From an uncultured Bacteroidales bacterium (GTDB lineage Bacteria > Bacteroidota > Bacteroidia > Bacteroidales > FEN-979): a stretch of DNA of 64,000 nucleotides. The notes beneath the pieces are model-generated. The model saw only the letters and a program-made list of their open reading frames with translations, was not told the origin of the DNA and did no database searches. The stretch lies in assembly GCA_903959905.1 (NCBI GenBank), contig CAJBYO010000039.1:1-64000 (forward strand). The letters are read 5' to 3'. The translations under genes were made by a program, and so were the position numbers. Below are positions 23,646 to 34,400 of this stretch, in pieces; positions within the stretch are counted from its first letter, which is position 1; every line of letters begins with the position of its first letter.

Positions 23646-26303
23646 ATGAGAAAACACCTGTTTTTTATTTTTATTCTGTTTGTAATCCCCTCACTGTGTT
23701 TTGCCCAGGGAAGCTGGAACCCACCCGGCTTTGACCCCACCTTTCCGCGAACTTTGCTTGACAGCCTTTCCGTTCCAGTCGTAAGGGCAACCCTTTCAGA
23801 TCCCGATCATCTCTATCTGTACGGAAGCATCTGGGCAAATGCAACCGCTGTAATCCCGGCAGGAAATTCAACCGATGCTGAGCGCTCATCGAGGGCAAGG
23901 ATAGCAAGGGAGGCAGCTTTTTCATTCCTGATGGACAGGCGCTATTCCGACGGAACGATCATCCCGTTGTCGCAAAACGGGCGCGACTCCTTGCAATCCA
24001 AAGTGCTGGGGCTCCTTGAGCAGATCAACACAGAGGTTGAGGTGGGAACCTTCTGGACCTTTTATTCGCCATGGCAGCAGCGGTCAAAGGAACTCATTGA
24101 CCATCTCATTGCATATGACATGCTGAAAGGTGCCGGGGTTCCCCAGTCACAGCTGGAGGCATCAAAGGCCAAACTGTTAACCTTCACCGCGAACCTCTAT
24201 CAGAAATCAATGGCAACATACACATTTCTGAATCTTAAGTTCTTCACCTACCAGTTCAACAACCACAGCATCATGACCGCCTCTGCGCTTGGTCTTGGGG
24301 CTGTTGTGTTCAACAATAACTCAAATGCCAATGTGAACTACCAGCCGCAGAACTGGATCAACGCCGGGTTGTACAATCTTGACAATACCCTGTGGATGGA
24401 AAACGGAACGTACCCGCGCGTGTCGGAGCCGGATACACTGGCAGGCTATGCCGAAGGGCCGAATTACTTAAAGTATGGCTTTGAAAACGCCATGCCGTTC
24501 ATTCGTTCCATGGGAAATTTCCTGCCTGACGGCAATTATACGGCCACCTTCAACTCAACGACCCGAAATATCAGGAATCCCTGGTTTGACCCCCGGTATG
24601 ACCGACTGTACGACTGGATGAACAAAATCAGGATGCCGGACGGCGGGTTTCCATCCATACACGACAGCTACATGGGATTCAGCACGGTCATCATGGCGCT
24701 GTCGGGAAAGCCCCAGTTTAACCTGCTGAACCCGTCGAGTTCCCCCAACGACCCTTCGTTCCGGACACAGTACATTGCCACCAACATTCCCCACGGCACC
24801 GTCACCGACAGCCTTTTCCAGTCTTTGCCGGCGGCAGGCAGCCTGGTTTTCCGGTCGTCATGGGAACCTTCTGCCATTTACATGCACTTCATAGGGAAAC
24901 ACGGTATCGCGTTAACCGGCGCCAAGTCTCATCACCAGGGCGATGCAACCAGCTTTTCGATGATGGCATACGGCGAACTGCTCGCCGTTGACCCCGGTTA
25001 CCCGGGCGCATCTCTGGCCGACCTTGAAAATAAAGCCATTGACCACAGCCTGATCCTTGTGAACGGGAGCGGGCCTGCTCCTCCAACCGGAGAGTATGTG
25101 AGCACTTCAACCAATACCGCCTATATTGAACACTCCTTCGACACACCTTTTCTTGATTACGGCGAGGTAAGGGTTAATTACCAGGGGACAGACATCATTC
25201 GGAAGAGCCTCTTCGTCAGGAATAAGTATTTCCTGTTATCTGATTTTATTTCATCAGCAACGACTCACAACTATACTTTCCAGTTGCATGGGAACGGATT
25301 GTTTGGCGGCACCCCTGCATCATCAACCGGCGCCTTTGTCCCTGACTTCAGCAACGGCCGGGGCCGGTATTTGCGCAATTCAGTGGCCCTGCTTGACCGG
25401 GTTACTGCACCGGGGGGCATTTCAGGCTATTCCTATGAGGCAGACAGCATGGTGATCAACGGCGGATTCAGGAAATATTCAAAAATGCTGGTTCAGAAAA
25501 ACAGTGTAGCCAGTACCATTTTTCTTTCAACCCTATATCCTTATACCACTGTTGAGCCACAGGTTACAAATTCCATTCAAAGCAGTTCAGTGACCTCTGC
25601 GAAGATACAGACTGATGGGTATAACGATCTGGTTTTCTGTTCCCAAACGGGTAATTTGTACTTTGTTCCTGCCGATTCTACAGGAATGAATCATGCAGCG
25701 AAAGGGAACGGCAGGATCAACTTCCTTTCTGAAACATCAGGGGGCCAGTTTGCCTCCGCGTTTCTGCATAACGGGGACAGCATTATCTCCGGGATTCAAA
25801 CCATCATAAAGGCAAATAAAAAGCTGGATGTTGCCTGGATGGCAGTTGATTCAGGCCTGTTTTATGGCTATGTCTCCGATTTTGCGATCGTAAAACTGTG
25901 TGCAGGTATGTCGATGCAGTTGCTGCAGGGCCCGGTGACGGCAGTATCATTTGATTCTTTACATCATTTAAATACAGTCACATTCAGTGGCAAGGGCAAT
26001 TTTATCCTGGCAAATGATGATCTTACATGGGTATGGTCGGGGCTTACCGGTGAAGACTGGCATAACCCAGCCAACTGGAATTTGCTGAATCACGAATCGT
26101 TGCATGGTATACCGGCGGCAACAAACAACGTTATTATTCCTGCCGGCGTTCAGCACATGCCTGTGGTTTCCTCGGCGAATCCCGCAACCTGTCATGATCT
26201 TACTATTCGCCAGGATGCCTCTCTCACTATTGCTGCTTTGAAATTTCTCACCATCACCGGAACACTGACTATGGAGGACGGTCAGCCGGCAAAAATACGC
26301 TAG
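23646..26303 (+). CDS. Heparinase II/III-like polysaccharide lyase, secreted
   Basis: An 885-residue exported protein (signal peptide ending SLCFAQ). Residues ~50-390 form an alpha/alpha-toroid-like helical part (YQKSMATYTFLNLKFFTYQF, EGPNYLKYGFENAMPFIRSM, DGGFPSIHDSYMGFS); residues ~400-640 match the heparinase II/III beta-sheet domain (HGIALTGAKSHHQGDATSFS, YGELLAVDPGYPGASLADLE, then AYIEHSFDTPFLDYGEVRV). The C-terminal ~90 residues (WSGLTGEDWHNPANWNL, NNVIIPAGVQHMPVVS) look like a small beta domain often found with adhesins. Expected substrates are uronic-acid polysaccharides such as alginate- or heparin-like chains; specificity cannot be read. There is no T9SS sorting tail and no SusC/D pair nearby, so this is not a classical PUL. 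Confidence 0.75.
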   Translation: MRKHLFFIFILFVIPSLCFAQGSWNPPGFDPTFPRTLLDSLSVPVVRATLSDPDHLYLYGSIWANATAVIPAGNSTDAERSSRARIAREAAFSFLMDRRYSDGTIIPLSQNGRDSLQSKVLGLLEQINTEVEVGTFWTFYSPWQQRSKELIDHLIAYDMLKGAGVPQSQLEASKAKLLTFTANLYQKSMATYTFLNLKFFTYQFNNHSIMTASALGLGAVVFNNNSNANVNYQPQNWINAGLYNLDNTLWMENGTYPRVSEPDTLAGYAEGPNYLKYGFENAMPFIRSMGNFLPDGNYTATFNSTTRNIRNPWFDPRYDRLYDWMNKIRMPDGGFPSIHDSYMGFSTVIMALSGKPQFNLLNPSSSPNDPSFRTQYIATNIPHGTVTDSLFQSLPAAGSLVFRSSWEPSAIYMHFIGKHGIALTGAKSHHQGDATSFSMMAYGELLAVDPGYPGASLADLENKAIDHSLILVNGSGPAPPTGEYVSTSTNTAYIEHSFDTPFLDYGEVRVNYQGTDIIRKSLFVRNKYFLLSDFISSATTHNYTFQLHGNGLFGGTPASSTGAFVPDFSNGRGRYLRNSVALLDRVTAPGGISGYSYEADSMVINGGFRKYSKMLVQKNSVASTIFLSTLYPYTTVEPQVTNSIQSSSVTSAKIQTDGYNDLVFCSQTGNLYFVPADSTGMNHAAKGNGRINFLSETSGGQFASAFLHNGDSIISGIQTIIKANKKLDVAWMAVDSGLFYGYVSDFAIVKLCAGMSMQLLQGPVTAVSFDSLHHLNTVTFSGKGNFILANDDLTWVWSGLTGEDWHNPANWNLLNHESLHGIPAATNNVIIPAGVQHMPVVSSANPATCHDLTIRQDASLTIAALKFLTITGTLTMEDGQPAKIR

Positions 26304-26734
26304 AATGTTACCGTGTATTCATACGACACCGGGCCTGGTTTATCTGGTCCTGCATTGTCATTTTTGGGAGGTTCTTCTTTCTTTGCGACGGTATAACTGA
26401 TGCGGACTCCCGGCGGGAGCCTGAAGTTGATGTTCGCTTTGGTTGTCATTTTCACCCTCACCCCCCTGTTTTTGACCTTTTCGTACCGGAGCATGCTCAC
26501 CACGCGCAATGCCTCCTCATCGCAGCCGTGTCCGATGCCTTTCAGTATGTGAGGGTGCTGAACGACCCCGCTGTCGAGAATGTCATATTCAACGATGACG
26601 GTTCCTTCCACATTTGCCTTCAGTGCTGCATCAGGGTAAATAAGGTTCCCCGCGATAAACTCCTTGAATGCTTTACTTCCGCCCGGGTATTTTGGCAGGT
26701 TCAGGAAATGTTTTTTACTGTGGTAGTCTTGCAT
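26300..26734 (-). CDS. Stand-alone TonB C-terminal domain protein
   Basis: A 144-residue protein whose residues ~12-110 are a TonB C-terminal domain: LPKYPGGSKAFKEFIAGNLI, YPDAALKANVEGTVIVEYDI, GIGHGCDEEALRVVSMLRYE. There is no N-terminal membrane anchor, signal peptide or Pro-rich linker, unlike true TonB. The last ~30 residues are polar (KKEEPPKNDNAGPDKPGPVS). Such short proteins occur in Bacteroidota but their role is unclear. Its last 4 bases overlap the stop of the convergent lyase gene. Confidence 0.75.
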   Translation of the reverse strand: MQDYHSKKHFLNLPKYPGGSKAFKEFIAGNLIYPDAALKANVEGTVIVEYDILDSGVVQHPHILKGIGHGCDEEALRVVSMLRYEKVKNRGVRVKMTTKANINFRLPPGVRISYTVAKKEEPPKNDNAGPDKPGPVSYEYTVTF

Positions 26735-26860
26735 GGCGGCGCTCCGGGTACTGGTTTTGTGTCATTGAATATACTGTAAAAGTAGTAATTTTATATCATG
26801 TTACAGTCTGTTTAAATTTCACCATTGGTATTAGTCGGGTGTAATTCTCTCCCTGAATTA

Positions 26861-26979
26861 GTGCCGGAGGCACAAAATATGGGTAGAAAAAGGGGTGTTT
26901 TTTTGGCATATCGTCCCGTATGGGACGAAATAATGTACTAATGCACGTTTTTCTACCCATATAAAATCCCTAAAGGGAT
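26861..26979. repeat. Composite REP-like palindromic repeat
   Basis: Four palindromes in 120 bp: GTGCCGGAGGCAC (26861-26873); a long stem ATATGGGTAGAAAAA (26877-26891) with TTTTTCTACCCATAT (26948-26962); inside its loop TCGTCCCGTATGGGACGA (26911-26928); and ATCCCTAAAGGGAT (26966-26979). This is the layout of repetitive extragenic palindromes in Bacteroidota, usually mobilised by a REP-associated transposase elsewhere in the genome. The rest of the 26735-27143 gap shows only the promoter at 27079-27109. Confidence 0.7.
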
Positions 26980-27078
26980 TAAATAACATCTTTAAACAGG
27001 TTCTTAGTCCTGTTAATCGAAGTGCCTGATTTTTAACAAAACTTTAACCATGGAACACAGATAATAAATAAAATATGA

Positions 27079-27109
27079 TTGGTAATGAGTTAATTATCGG
27101 TTATATTTG
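27079..27109 (+). promoter_or_regulatory. Bacteroidota-type promoter of the VCBS sensor kinase
   Basis: TTGG at 27079-27082, then TATATTTG at 27102-27109, a 20-bp spacer between TTG and the -7 box and an exact TAnnTTTG match. The predicted start lies ~25 bases before the ATG at 27144. It probably drives both the kinase and response regulator genes. Confidence 0.6.
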
Positions 27110-27143
27110 CTAAAAAAGCTCATTAATAAAAATCAGGTTATCA

Positions 27144-30100
27144 ATGCGTTGCGCTTTCAGGAACATTTCTGCACCGTGGTTTGTTTTTTTATTGTGCCTG
27201 GGATGCATTGTACCTGGTGCTGCCCAGAACTTTGTAAAAGTCAACTCAGGCACAAAATCTGATATTAAAAAGATCAAGATTACCAGCGACGGGGAGGGTT
27301 ATTTCATGACCAACAAGCTGTATACGCTGGAGGATGACAGGTGGAAAGTTGTTGATTTTCCTGTCACTGGAAAGATCGCGGCGTTTGACGCAATCTCACG
27401 AAATGACATCTGGTTCAGTACGACCCAGGAGAATAGTACATCCCTGCTTTATCATTTTCACGACGGGATCACCGAAAACATGAGCGGCCCACTGGCCAAT
27501 GACATTACATCCATTTCATTTGAATCGCCCGATCTCGGTTTTTTCGCGAGTTATTCTGACCTGGCGGTATACAGCAAAGGTGCTTTTGAGCGGATCACAC
27601 CCCTGGCAAAAAGCGGTTACATTTTCAGTATCAGCGGATTCAGCAGCGAGAAATTCTGGGTGCTGAACCAGGATAAAAAACTGATTGAATTTGACAGGGG
27701 GAAATTTTCTACACTTTTTCCGGGCTACGTGATTTGGGATTTCAAACTTACAGGGTCCGGACAGGGGTTTTTATTATGCGACAGTCTGATCCTCGAAATT
27801 AAAGGGGCAACGATCGTCAGGCAGGGCAGAAGCCCATTGCTGAAAAATGCAAAAACCATCTCTGTCCACAATAATGAAGTGTGGGTGCTTGGGGAAGGAG
27901 GGCTCATCCTTGTCTGGAATTCCGGTGTTTTCCGCCGGATCAGGTATGAGGGAAATGAGCATCTCAACTCGATTGCTTTCGGGAGGAACAACGACATCTG
28001 GATTGCCGGTGAAAATGGCTTGCTGCTCTACAGTGGCAGCAAAAAGTTCCCGGAGTACAATGTACGATATCCGGGGTTCTCCGCACAAAAGTTAATTTCA
28101 TATGGCGTTGATGTTGACAATGAATACGGTGTGGCCATGGCCGATTTTAATGGCGATGATTATACGGATATTTACGCAGTCTGTATTTCCGATCCTGACA
28201 GGATGTTCATTAACAGCGGCAGTAAAGTGCCGTCACCGTTCAGCTTTCGTGAGGAAGCTGCCAAAAGGGGAGCCACCGGCATCACAAGAGACGTAACCTC
28301 ACAGGTTCCCGGAGAATTGAAACTTGGGGTCTCTGTTGCCGATATTGACAATGACGGGGATGAGGACCTATACCTCTGTTCCCTGAATGAAAAGAACAAG
28401 TTGCTGCTGAATGAAGGGGCGGGTTATTTCAGGAATGTGTCGGACCAGGAAAAGCGTGCCTGCGATAATATGAACCGTTCCAATGCGGCAGCCTTCGCAG
28501 ATGTTGACCTTGACGGCGACCTGGATGTGTTTGTTACGAGTGAGCTGGGGTCAAACAGGATGTTTCTGAATGACGGCAACGGGTATTTCGTAGAAGTGAC
28601 TTACAGTGCGGGCCTTGGCTCGACCGGGGGTGGAATGTGCGCCTCCTTCAGCGATGTGAACGGAGATGGTTACCCCGACCTTTGTGTTACTTTCTGGTAC
28701 CCTGCAAACAGGATCTACCTGAATGAAACCAGGAATGGAAAGGTGAGGTTCAGGGATATCACATGGTCGACGGACCTGGCTTCCGCACCACCGGCAAAAA
28801 GCAATGCCGTCGTATTTACTGATATAAACAACGATGGTTTCCCCGACCTGTTTATCACCAGCAGGTTTGAAGAAAACAGGCTTTACCTGAATGATGGGAA
28901 GGGAAATTTTAAGGATATAACCGCTGAATGGTTCAGCCAGGAGGTTTATCTCTCCTATGGGGCTGTATTCGCTGATTTCGATCTCGATGGCTACCAGGAT
29001 CTCTATTTGTCAAATGTCGGTGAAAATGTGATGTACCGGAACGTGGGAGGTAAACGGTTTGAAGAGGTAACGGGTGTTTTCGGAACCGAACTGAGCGGGT
29101 ACTGCACGGGCAGTGCGACCGGTGATATCGACAATGACGGGGACGCCGACATTTATGCCGCGAACTATATCAACGGAAGCAGTGTTTTGTTTGTCAATAA
29201 ACTGGAAAAGCGCAATTCTGTGACATTTAAGTTGTCGGGCACACTTTCGAACAGGAGCGCCATCGGCGCAAAAATATACCTGTACTCAAAAACCGTGACG
29301 GGAGGCAAAGATTCCCTTGCCGGATTCAGGGAAATAAGCGGAGGCAGCGGTTATGCCTCCATTTCAGCCAAGGAGGCCATTTTCTATGTCCGACCGGGGA
29401 TGGATTATTTTGCCGTTGTCCGGTTTCCTGCATCCGGAAAAAGTTTGACGTTCAAAAAAATTGTGCCGGGCACGGTAATCAGGGTGAATGAAGAAACAGG
29501 CTATGCGGCGTTTAAAACCCTCTCGGGCAAGGCGGTCCATCGTTTTTTTACCAACCCTGAGATAAGGCTGGAGTATATCAAATATCTCGTCGTGGTCTTT
29601 TGTCTTGCCTTGTACCTGTTCATCAGCCGAAAGCGGGATTCGCAGGTTATAGTGATACGGGTGATCACCAGCATCGTGATTTTTATCCTTTTTGCCCTGG
29701 TCAACCAGGTCTTTATTTTCAGCGCTTCGCTGCTGTTGTTCCTTGTTTCCCCGGCTTTCGCTTTTATGTGCCTGGTTTTCCTGCACCTGAGCACGGAAAG
29801 GATCCTGATAAGGCGGCAGGCAGAGCGGGAAAAAACGGAACTCAGGGAGAAGATTTCAAGAGATCTGCACGATGACCTTGCATCCACGCTCGGATGCATT
29901 TCCATCTATTCCAGCACCCTCAAAGGGATGACCGGAACCTCCCAGCTTAATTTTCAGTACCTGTCGGCAAAAATATCGGACCTTACCCAAACAGCCCTTC
30001 AGTCAATAACAGACATCATCTGGATGACGGCCCCGCGCAATGATTCATTGCAGAGCCTGCTTTCAAAAACCAATGCGATGATGTTTGATGTACTCACCGA

Positions 30101-30449
30101 TAACATGATCAGCTTTGATGAGAAAATTGACATGCCGCAGCATGAACTAATCCTGAAGGATAAACTGCGCCATGATACTTTTCTGATCATGAAAGAGGCA
30201 TTGAACAACATCATCCGGCACGCATCTGCCAAACATGTTACCTTGCGGGCCTGGATCAGCAACAGCAGCTGTTATATCAGCCTGCAGGATGACGGAAAGG
30301 GATTTGCAGCAAGTGACAGCATCCCTGCAGGGCCTCACGGGAACGGACTGATCAACATGCGCAGGAGGGCTGCGGAATCGGGTATTGAGCTGGATGTTCA
30401 GTCGTCAGCCGGTTCCGGAACCAGGGTTGAAATTTCTTTTAAGATATGA
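27144..30449 (+). CDS. Sensor histidine kinase with extracytoplasmic VCBS/FG-GAP repeats
   Basis: An 1101-residue fusion. After a signal peptide (~1-27) comes a ~280-residue propeller-like beta region, then seven FG-GAP/VCBS calcium-loop repeats at ~330-670 (DFNGDDYTDIY, DIDNDGDEDLY, DVDLDGDLDVF, DVNGDGYPDLC, DINNDGFPDLF, DFDLDGYQDLY, DIDNDGDADIY). This is an integrin-like seven-bladed arrangement as in ASPIC/UnbV proteins. Membrane helices lie at ~808-880. The cytoplasmic end is a HisKA_3 kinase: ISRDLHDDLASTLGCISI with phospho-acceptor His ~909, then KEALNNIIRHASAKHV, DDGKGFAAS and GPHGNGLINMRRRA of the HATPase domain. The response regulator gene follows at once. It presumably senses a surface ligand and phosphorylates that regulator. 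Confidence 0.88.
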   Translation: MRCAFRNISAPWFVFLLCLGCIVPGAAQNFVKVNSGTKSDIKKIKITSDGEGYFMTNKLYTLEDDRWKVVDFPVTGKIAAFDAISRNDIWFSTTQENSTSLLYHFHDGITENMSGPLANDITSISFESPDLGFFASYSDLAVYSKGAFERITPLAKSGYIFSISGFSSEKFWVLNQDKKLIEFDRGKFSTLFPGYVIWDFKLTGSGQGFLLCDSLILEIKGATIVRQGRSPLLKNAKTISVHNNEVWVLGEGGLILVWNSGVFRRIRYEGNEHLNSIAFGRNNDIWIAGENGLLLYSGSKKFPEYNVRYPGFSAQKLISYGVDVDNEYGVAMADFNGDDYTDIYAVCISDPDRMFINSGSKVPSPFSFREEAAKRGATGITRDVTSQVPGELKLGVSVADIDNDGDEDLYLCSLNEKNKLLLNEGAGYFRNVSDQEKRACDNMNRSNAAAFADVDLDGDLDVFVTSELGSNRMFLNDGNGYFVEVTYSAGLGSTGGGMCASFSDVNGDGYPDLCVTFWYPANRIYLNETRNGKVRFRDITWSTDLASAPPAKSNAVVFTDINNDGFPDLFITSRFEENRLYLNDGKGNFKDITAEWFSQEVYLSYGAVFADFDLDGYQDLYLSNVGENVMYRNVGGKRFEEVTGVFGTELSGYCTGSATGDIDNDGDADIYAANYINGSSVLFVNKLEKRNSVTFKLSGTLSNRSAIGAKIYLYSKTVTGGKDSLAGFREISGGSGYASISAKEAIFYVRPGMDYFAVVRFPASGKSLTFKKIVPGTVIRVNEETGYAAFKTLSGKAVHRFFTNPEIRLEYIKYLVVVFCLALYLFISRKRDSQVIVIRVITSIVIFILFALVNQVFIFSASLLLFLVSPAFAFMCLVFLHLSTERILIRRQAEREKTELREKISRDLHDDLASTLGCISIYSSTLKGMTGTSQLNFQYLSAKISDLTQTALQSITDIIWMTAPRNDSLQSLLSKTNAMMFDVLTDNMISFDEKIDMPQHELILKDKLRHDTFLIMKEALNNIIRHASAKHVTLRAWISNSSCYISLQDDGKGFAASDSIPAGPHGNGLINMRRRAAESGIELDVQSSAGSGTRVEISFKI

Positions 30450-30505
30450 CCTGAACAGGCTATACGGTGACACTTTTTAATGTTTATCTTGCACAAAAAA
30501 AATCC

Positions 30506-31135
30506 ATGGAAATTACAATCGGACTCGTTGAGGACCATTCGGAATTCAGGCAAAGTCTTGTTTTTCTTATCTCTTCTTTTACCGATTACCAGGTTGTCTG
30601 GTCTCTTGGGTCGGTAAAGGAAGCCCTCGACAATCAGGATCCTGTTGATGTTATCCTGCTTGATATAAATCTTCCTGACATTTCAGGAATAGAAGCCCTT
30701 CCGCTGTTCAGGAAAAAAAATCCGGAACAGAAAATCGTGATGCTTACCATCCAGGATGATGAAGAGAGTATCCTGAATGCCATCAAAGCCGGTGCTGATG
30801 GATATATACTGAAAAAAACAAGTCCGCAGAAGATCCTTGAAGCCATCCGCCAGGTTTATGAAGGCGGGGCCGCGCTTACACCAATGGTGGCAAAACAGGT
30901 ACTTGCCATGTTTACTCCACCCAAGGCTAAAGCTGATACACATTCCAGCCTTACCCCAAGGGAAACCGAGATACTTGACCTGATCACCCAGGGAATCACC
31001 ACCGTGATGATTGCGGAAAAATTATTTATCAGTCCGCAAACCGTACGCAACCACATTAAGAACATTTATGAAAAACTCCAGGTTCATTCCAAATCTCAGG
31101 CAGTTGCCAAGGCCCTGAAGGAAAGAATCGTCTGA
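30506..31135 (+). CDS. NarL/FixJ-type response regulator
   Basis: The start at 30506 (MEITIGLVEDHSEFRQSLVF) was chosen because it begins the receiver domain; an upstream in-frame ATG adds a non-conserved tail. The receiver spans ~1-120, with the acidic pair ED near residue 9, the phospho-acceptor Asp in VDVILLDINLPDISG and the conserved Lys in DGYILKKTSPQ. The LuxR-type HTH is at ~145-205 (LTPRETEILDLITQGITTVM, then ISPQTVRNHIKNIYEKL). It lies 57 bp downstream of the sensor kinase and is its obvious partner. Likely targets are the two giant surface genes downstream (inference). As a NarL-type protein it is also a second, less favoured candidate reader of the operators in the first 16 kb. Confidence 0.92.
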   Translation: MEITIGLVEDHSEFRQSLVFLISSFTDYQVVWSLGSVKEALDNQDPVDVILLDINLPDISGIEALPLFRKKNPEQKIVMLTIQDDEESILNAIKAGADGYILKKTSPQKILEAIRQVYEGGAALTPMVAKQVLAMFTPPKAKADTHSSLTPRETEILDLITQGITTVMIAEKLFISPQTVRNHIKNIYEKLQVHSKSQAVAKALKERIV

Positions 31136-31208
31136 CCTAAAATAACCCAAACGGGCTATTGTAACCTCCCCATAAAAGAGACAATTTTGTTTTCTTGCAA
31201 AACCTGTT

Positions 31209-31227
31209 CGTAATCGTTCGCATTACG
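31209..31227. promoter_or_regulatory. Small palindrome upstream of the surface-protein genes
   Basis: CGTAAT (31209-31214) and ATTACG (31222-31227) form an inverted repeat. CAAACGGGCT words flank it at about 31149 and 31231. It lies in the 295-bp gap between the response regulator and the giant T9SS protein and could be its binding site. No clear TAnnTTTG box was found in this gap. Confidence 0.25.
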
Positions 31228-31430
31228 TTACAAACGGGCTTTGTTATTGCCGAAAAATCCGGTCATGTTTACTTGTTTTTTCATTTTGAGTAAGTCAGAA
31301 ATTTTTACATGGGAACAGTAGACAAAAATTCAAATAATACATAAAACAGCCATTCCTGGTGAATGCAGATAATCTGTAAATAATGACTATAGTCAATCCA
31401 ATATCAACCACTTATTTAAAACCAGTTTTT

Positions 31431-34400
31431 ATGAAAACCAATCTACTTTTCAGGTCACACAACAACTTATTTGCAGGGTTCCTCAAGGCAGTTATTGCTG
31501 TTACCATGCTGGGTTTTGGATCATTGCAGGCCCAGGTGAATTTTTCGCAAACATTAAATGCAGATTTCAACAAGGGTTTCGTCAACAATGCAGTTGTTGC
31601 CAGTGACAACCTTTCACTGCCTTTTTCAGCGACGGATGTTGGTGCCTGGCTTACAACAACAGTACTTCCCCAAACGGTTTCCGGGCATAAGTCCGTTTCC
31701 TGGAACGACAGGTTCGTATACGTGGTGGGAGGCTTCAACAACCTGACCTGCCTGAACACCGTTTACATGGCTAGCATTGCACCGGGAGGCCTTGGCGGCT
31801 GGACTGCCCTGAATCCTTTGCCGGTTGCATTGCGTGATCCTGCTGTTGTAATCGGCACCAACACTATTTATGTGTTGGGTGGCCGTGACGGTTCACAGGT
31901 GTATAACACAATATATTATGCAGCCCTTAATGCAGACGGGACGATCGAGGCCTGGCAAACCTCTGCGGTAACCCTGCCTGCCAATCTCTGGGGGCATACT
32001 GCAACCTATGTGATGGGGTACCTGTACGTGGCCGGAGGGTCATCAAGTCCGACTGTTGAAAATACAGCACTGAGTTCTGTTTACTTTGCAAAGGTGAATG
32101 CACTGAACACCCTGTCTGCATTCTCAGCCTTAACATCTTTGCCGGTTGCCCGCAACAGGCATGCCGCAGTGACCTACAATGGAAAACTGTATGTTTTGGG
32201 AGGTTATGACAATGCCGGTACCAAATCAAATTCAGTTTATATTGCCACACCCGGATTGAATGGGTCAATTGGCGCCTGGACAACCGGAACCAACCTTCCT
32301 GTGGCTGTCAGCAACCATTCTGCGGCAGTATCAAATGGTGTGATTACCGTGATGGCAGGTGCTGTCGGCGCAACGCTGAGCAACACAGTTTACTATGCTG
32401 GTGCCGATGCGGTTTCGCTTACATGGTCAACTTCCGGCAATGTGATGTACGATTATACCAAAGACGGTTCCGCATGTACCGGCAACGGGCAGATTTATTA
32501 TACCGGTGGCACCAACCTTTCCGGCACACCGATTATCAATTGCCGTTTTGCAAACATGGTGCTTTCAGCCAATTACATTGCGCACGGCCTATTTGTGTCA
32601 AACCCGTTCTATGAACTGGGTGCTGAGCGTATGATTAACCAGATAGCATGGACAAAGGCCGCAACAGTGCCTGCAAAAGTTGAAGTGAATTACAGGACTG
32701 CAGGCAGCAACGGGATCTGGGGCGATTGGACGGCATTAGCGTCCACATCACCCATCACCATCGGTATTGTCAAGCAATATCTTCAATATGCCATCAGCCT
32801 CACAGGATCAGGCGTACAGAATGCCACGCTGAATGATGTAACCCTTACCACACCGGGAACGCAGCTGAGCGGGAACCTCAATGCAACCACTGCATTTACC
32901 GCTGCACTAAGTCCATACTGGGCCACCGCTGATATTTCATTTACAGCCGGCACACATACTTTCCAGGCTGGTACCACTGTGCTTTTTCTTCCCGGAACAG
33001 GGCTTACCGTCGGCCAGGCCAACATGATCTGTAACGGTACCGCGGCAGACTCTGTTAAGTTCACATACTTTAACAATGAAACAGGCAAATGGGACGGAAT
33101 TTACTTTGATGAGAACAGCGATGCCGGTGTGTCTTCCCAGTTCTATTACACAGTGATTTCCAACGCCGGGTTTGGATCGGGAAATTCCAATCTTTCATGT
33201 TATTCAACCAGTGAACCCCTGCTTTCACGCTGCAGCATCAGAAATGCAGAAGGAAACGGGATTTATCTCAATTCGGCCCATCTTAGCATTCAGAATTCCT
33301 CCATTCGGGGAAATACGGAAAACGGCCTTTACCTGAATCTTTCCAATCCAACCCTGGTTTCTTCCTCCATGTCATACAATGGCGGAGCGGGTGTTTTCCT
33401 TACAGGGACTTCGTCAAATCCCAATTTCAGCAGCAGTACCACATCCATTGATCATAACCTCTACGGACTAAGGTATCCCAGCCCAAACCTTTCATTTTCC
33501 CAGCCCAATGGCACACCTGCCCTTACTGCCAATACATATAACGGGATTGCGATGGATGGGGGTGATATTTCGTCCACCCAGCGCTGGAATGCAATTTCTT
33601 ACGATTATATTTTACTTGGAACTGTCAGACTTGGCCTTTTTGCAAGTGCAGCGCGGTTGACCATTGAGCCAGGAAGCGTGATTAAATCCATAGCGGGTGT
33701 ACAAATTCAGATCGGGATTGCCGGCTCGTATGGTGGAGAATTATACGCAATCGGTGCGTCAGACAGTTTGATCACCTTCACTTCGCACAATGGCTTGCCC
33801 GGTGGCTGGGACGGGATCTATTTTACCGATTGGAGCGATAACTGGGGCGGTCATTCTCAACTGGATTACTGTATCATTGAGAAAGGGAATGAATACAACT
33901 ATTTATCAGTGAATACTGTTCAGCCGGACCTGATCAACCATACAATCATCCGGAACTCATTGAATGATGGCGCCAGGTATAGCAATTCAACCGGAAGTAT
34001 TACCAACTGTCAGTTCCTTACAAACGGGAGGTACCCGCTGTATTTCCTGAATCCGGAAGCAAACCCTGTTCATACAGGAAACACCTATACCGGGAATGTC
34101 GTCAACTATATTGTGCTTTCAGGCGGGACCTACTCTTTTGACCGCACATATAATTCTGAAGGAGTTCCTTACTATGCACTTGATGATATAATTATGGGAA
34201 AGTTTGCCGGAACATGCAGATTGACCATAGAACCAGGTGTTGGGGTAGCTTTTGCCGTCGGGAAAAAGTTACAACTTGGCTATCCCGGCTCATATGGAGG
34301 CGAACTATATGCAGTTGGAACTTCAGGCAGCCCGATCACGTTCAGAGCATATAATGCAACCTCGGGCGGGTGGGAAGGAATTTATTTTACGCCTTATAAT

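Noticed and set aside
23646..26303. Polysaccharide utilisation locus
   Set aside because: There is one lyase gene only, with no SusC/SusD pair, sulfatase or glycosidase next to it.
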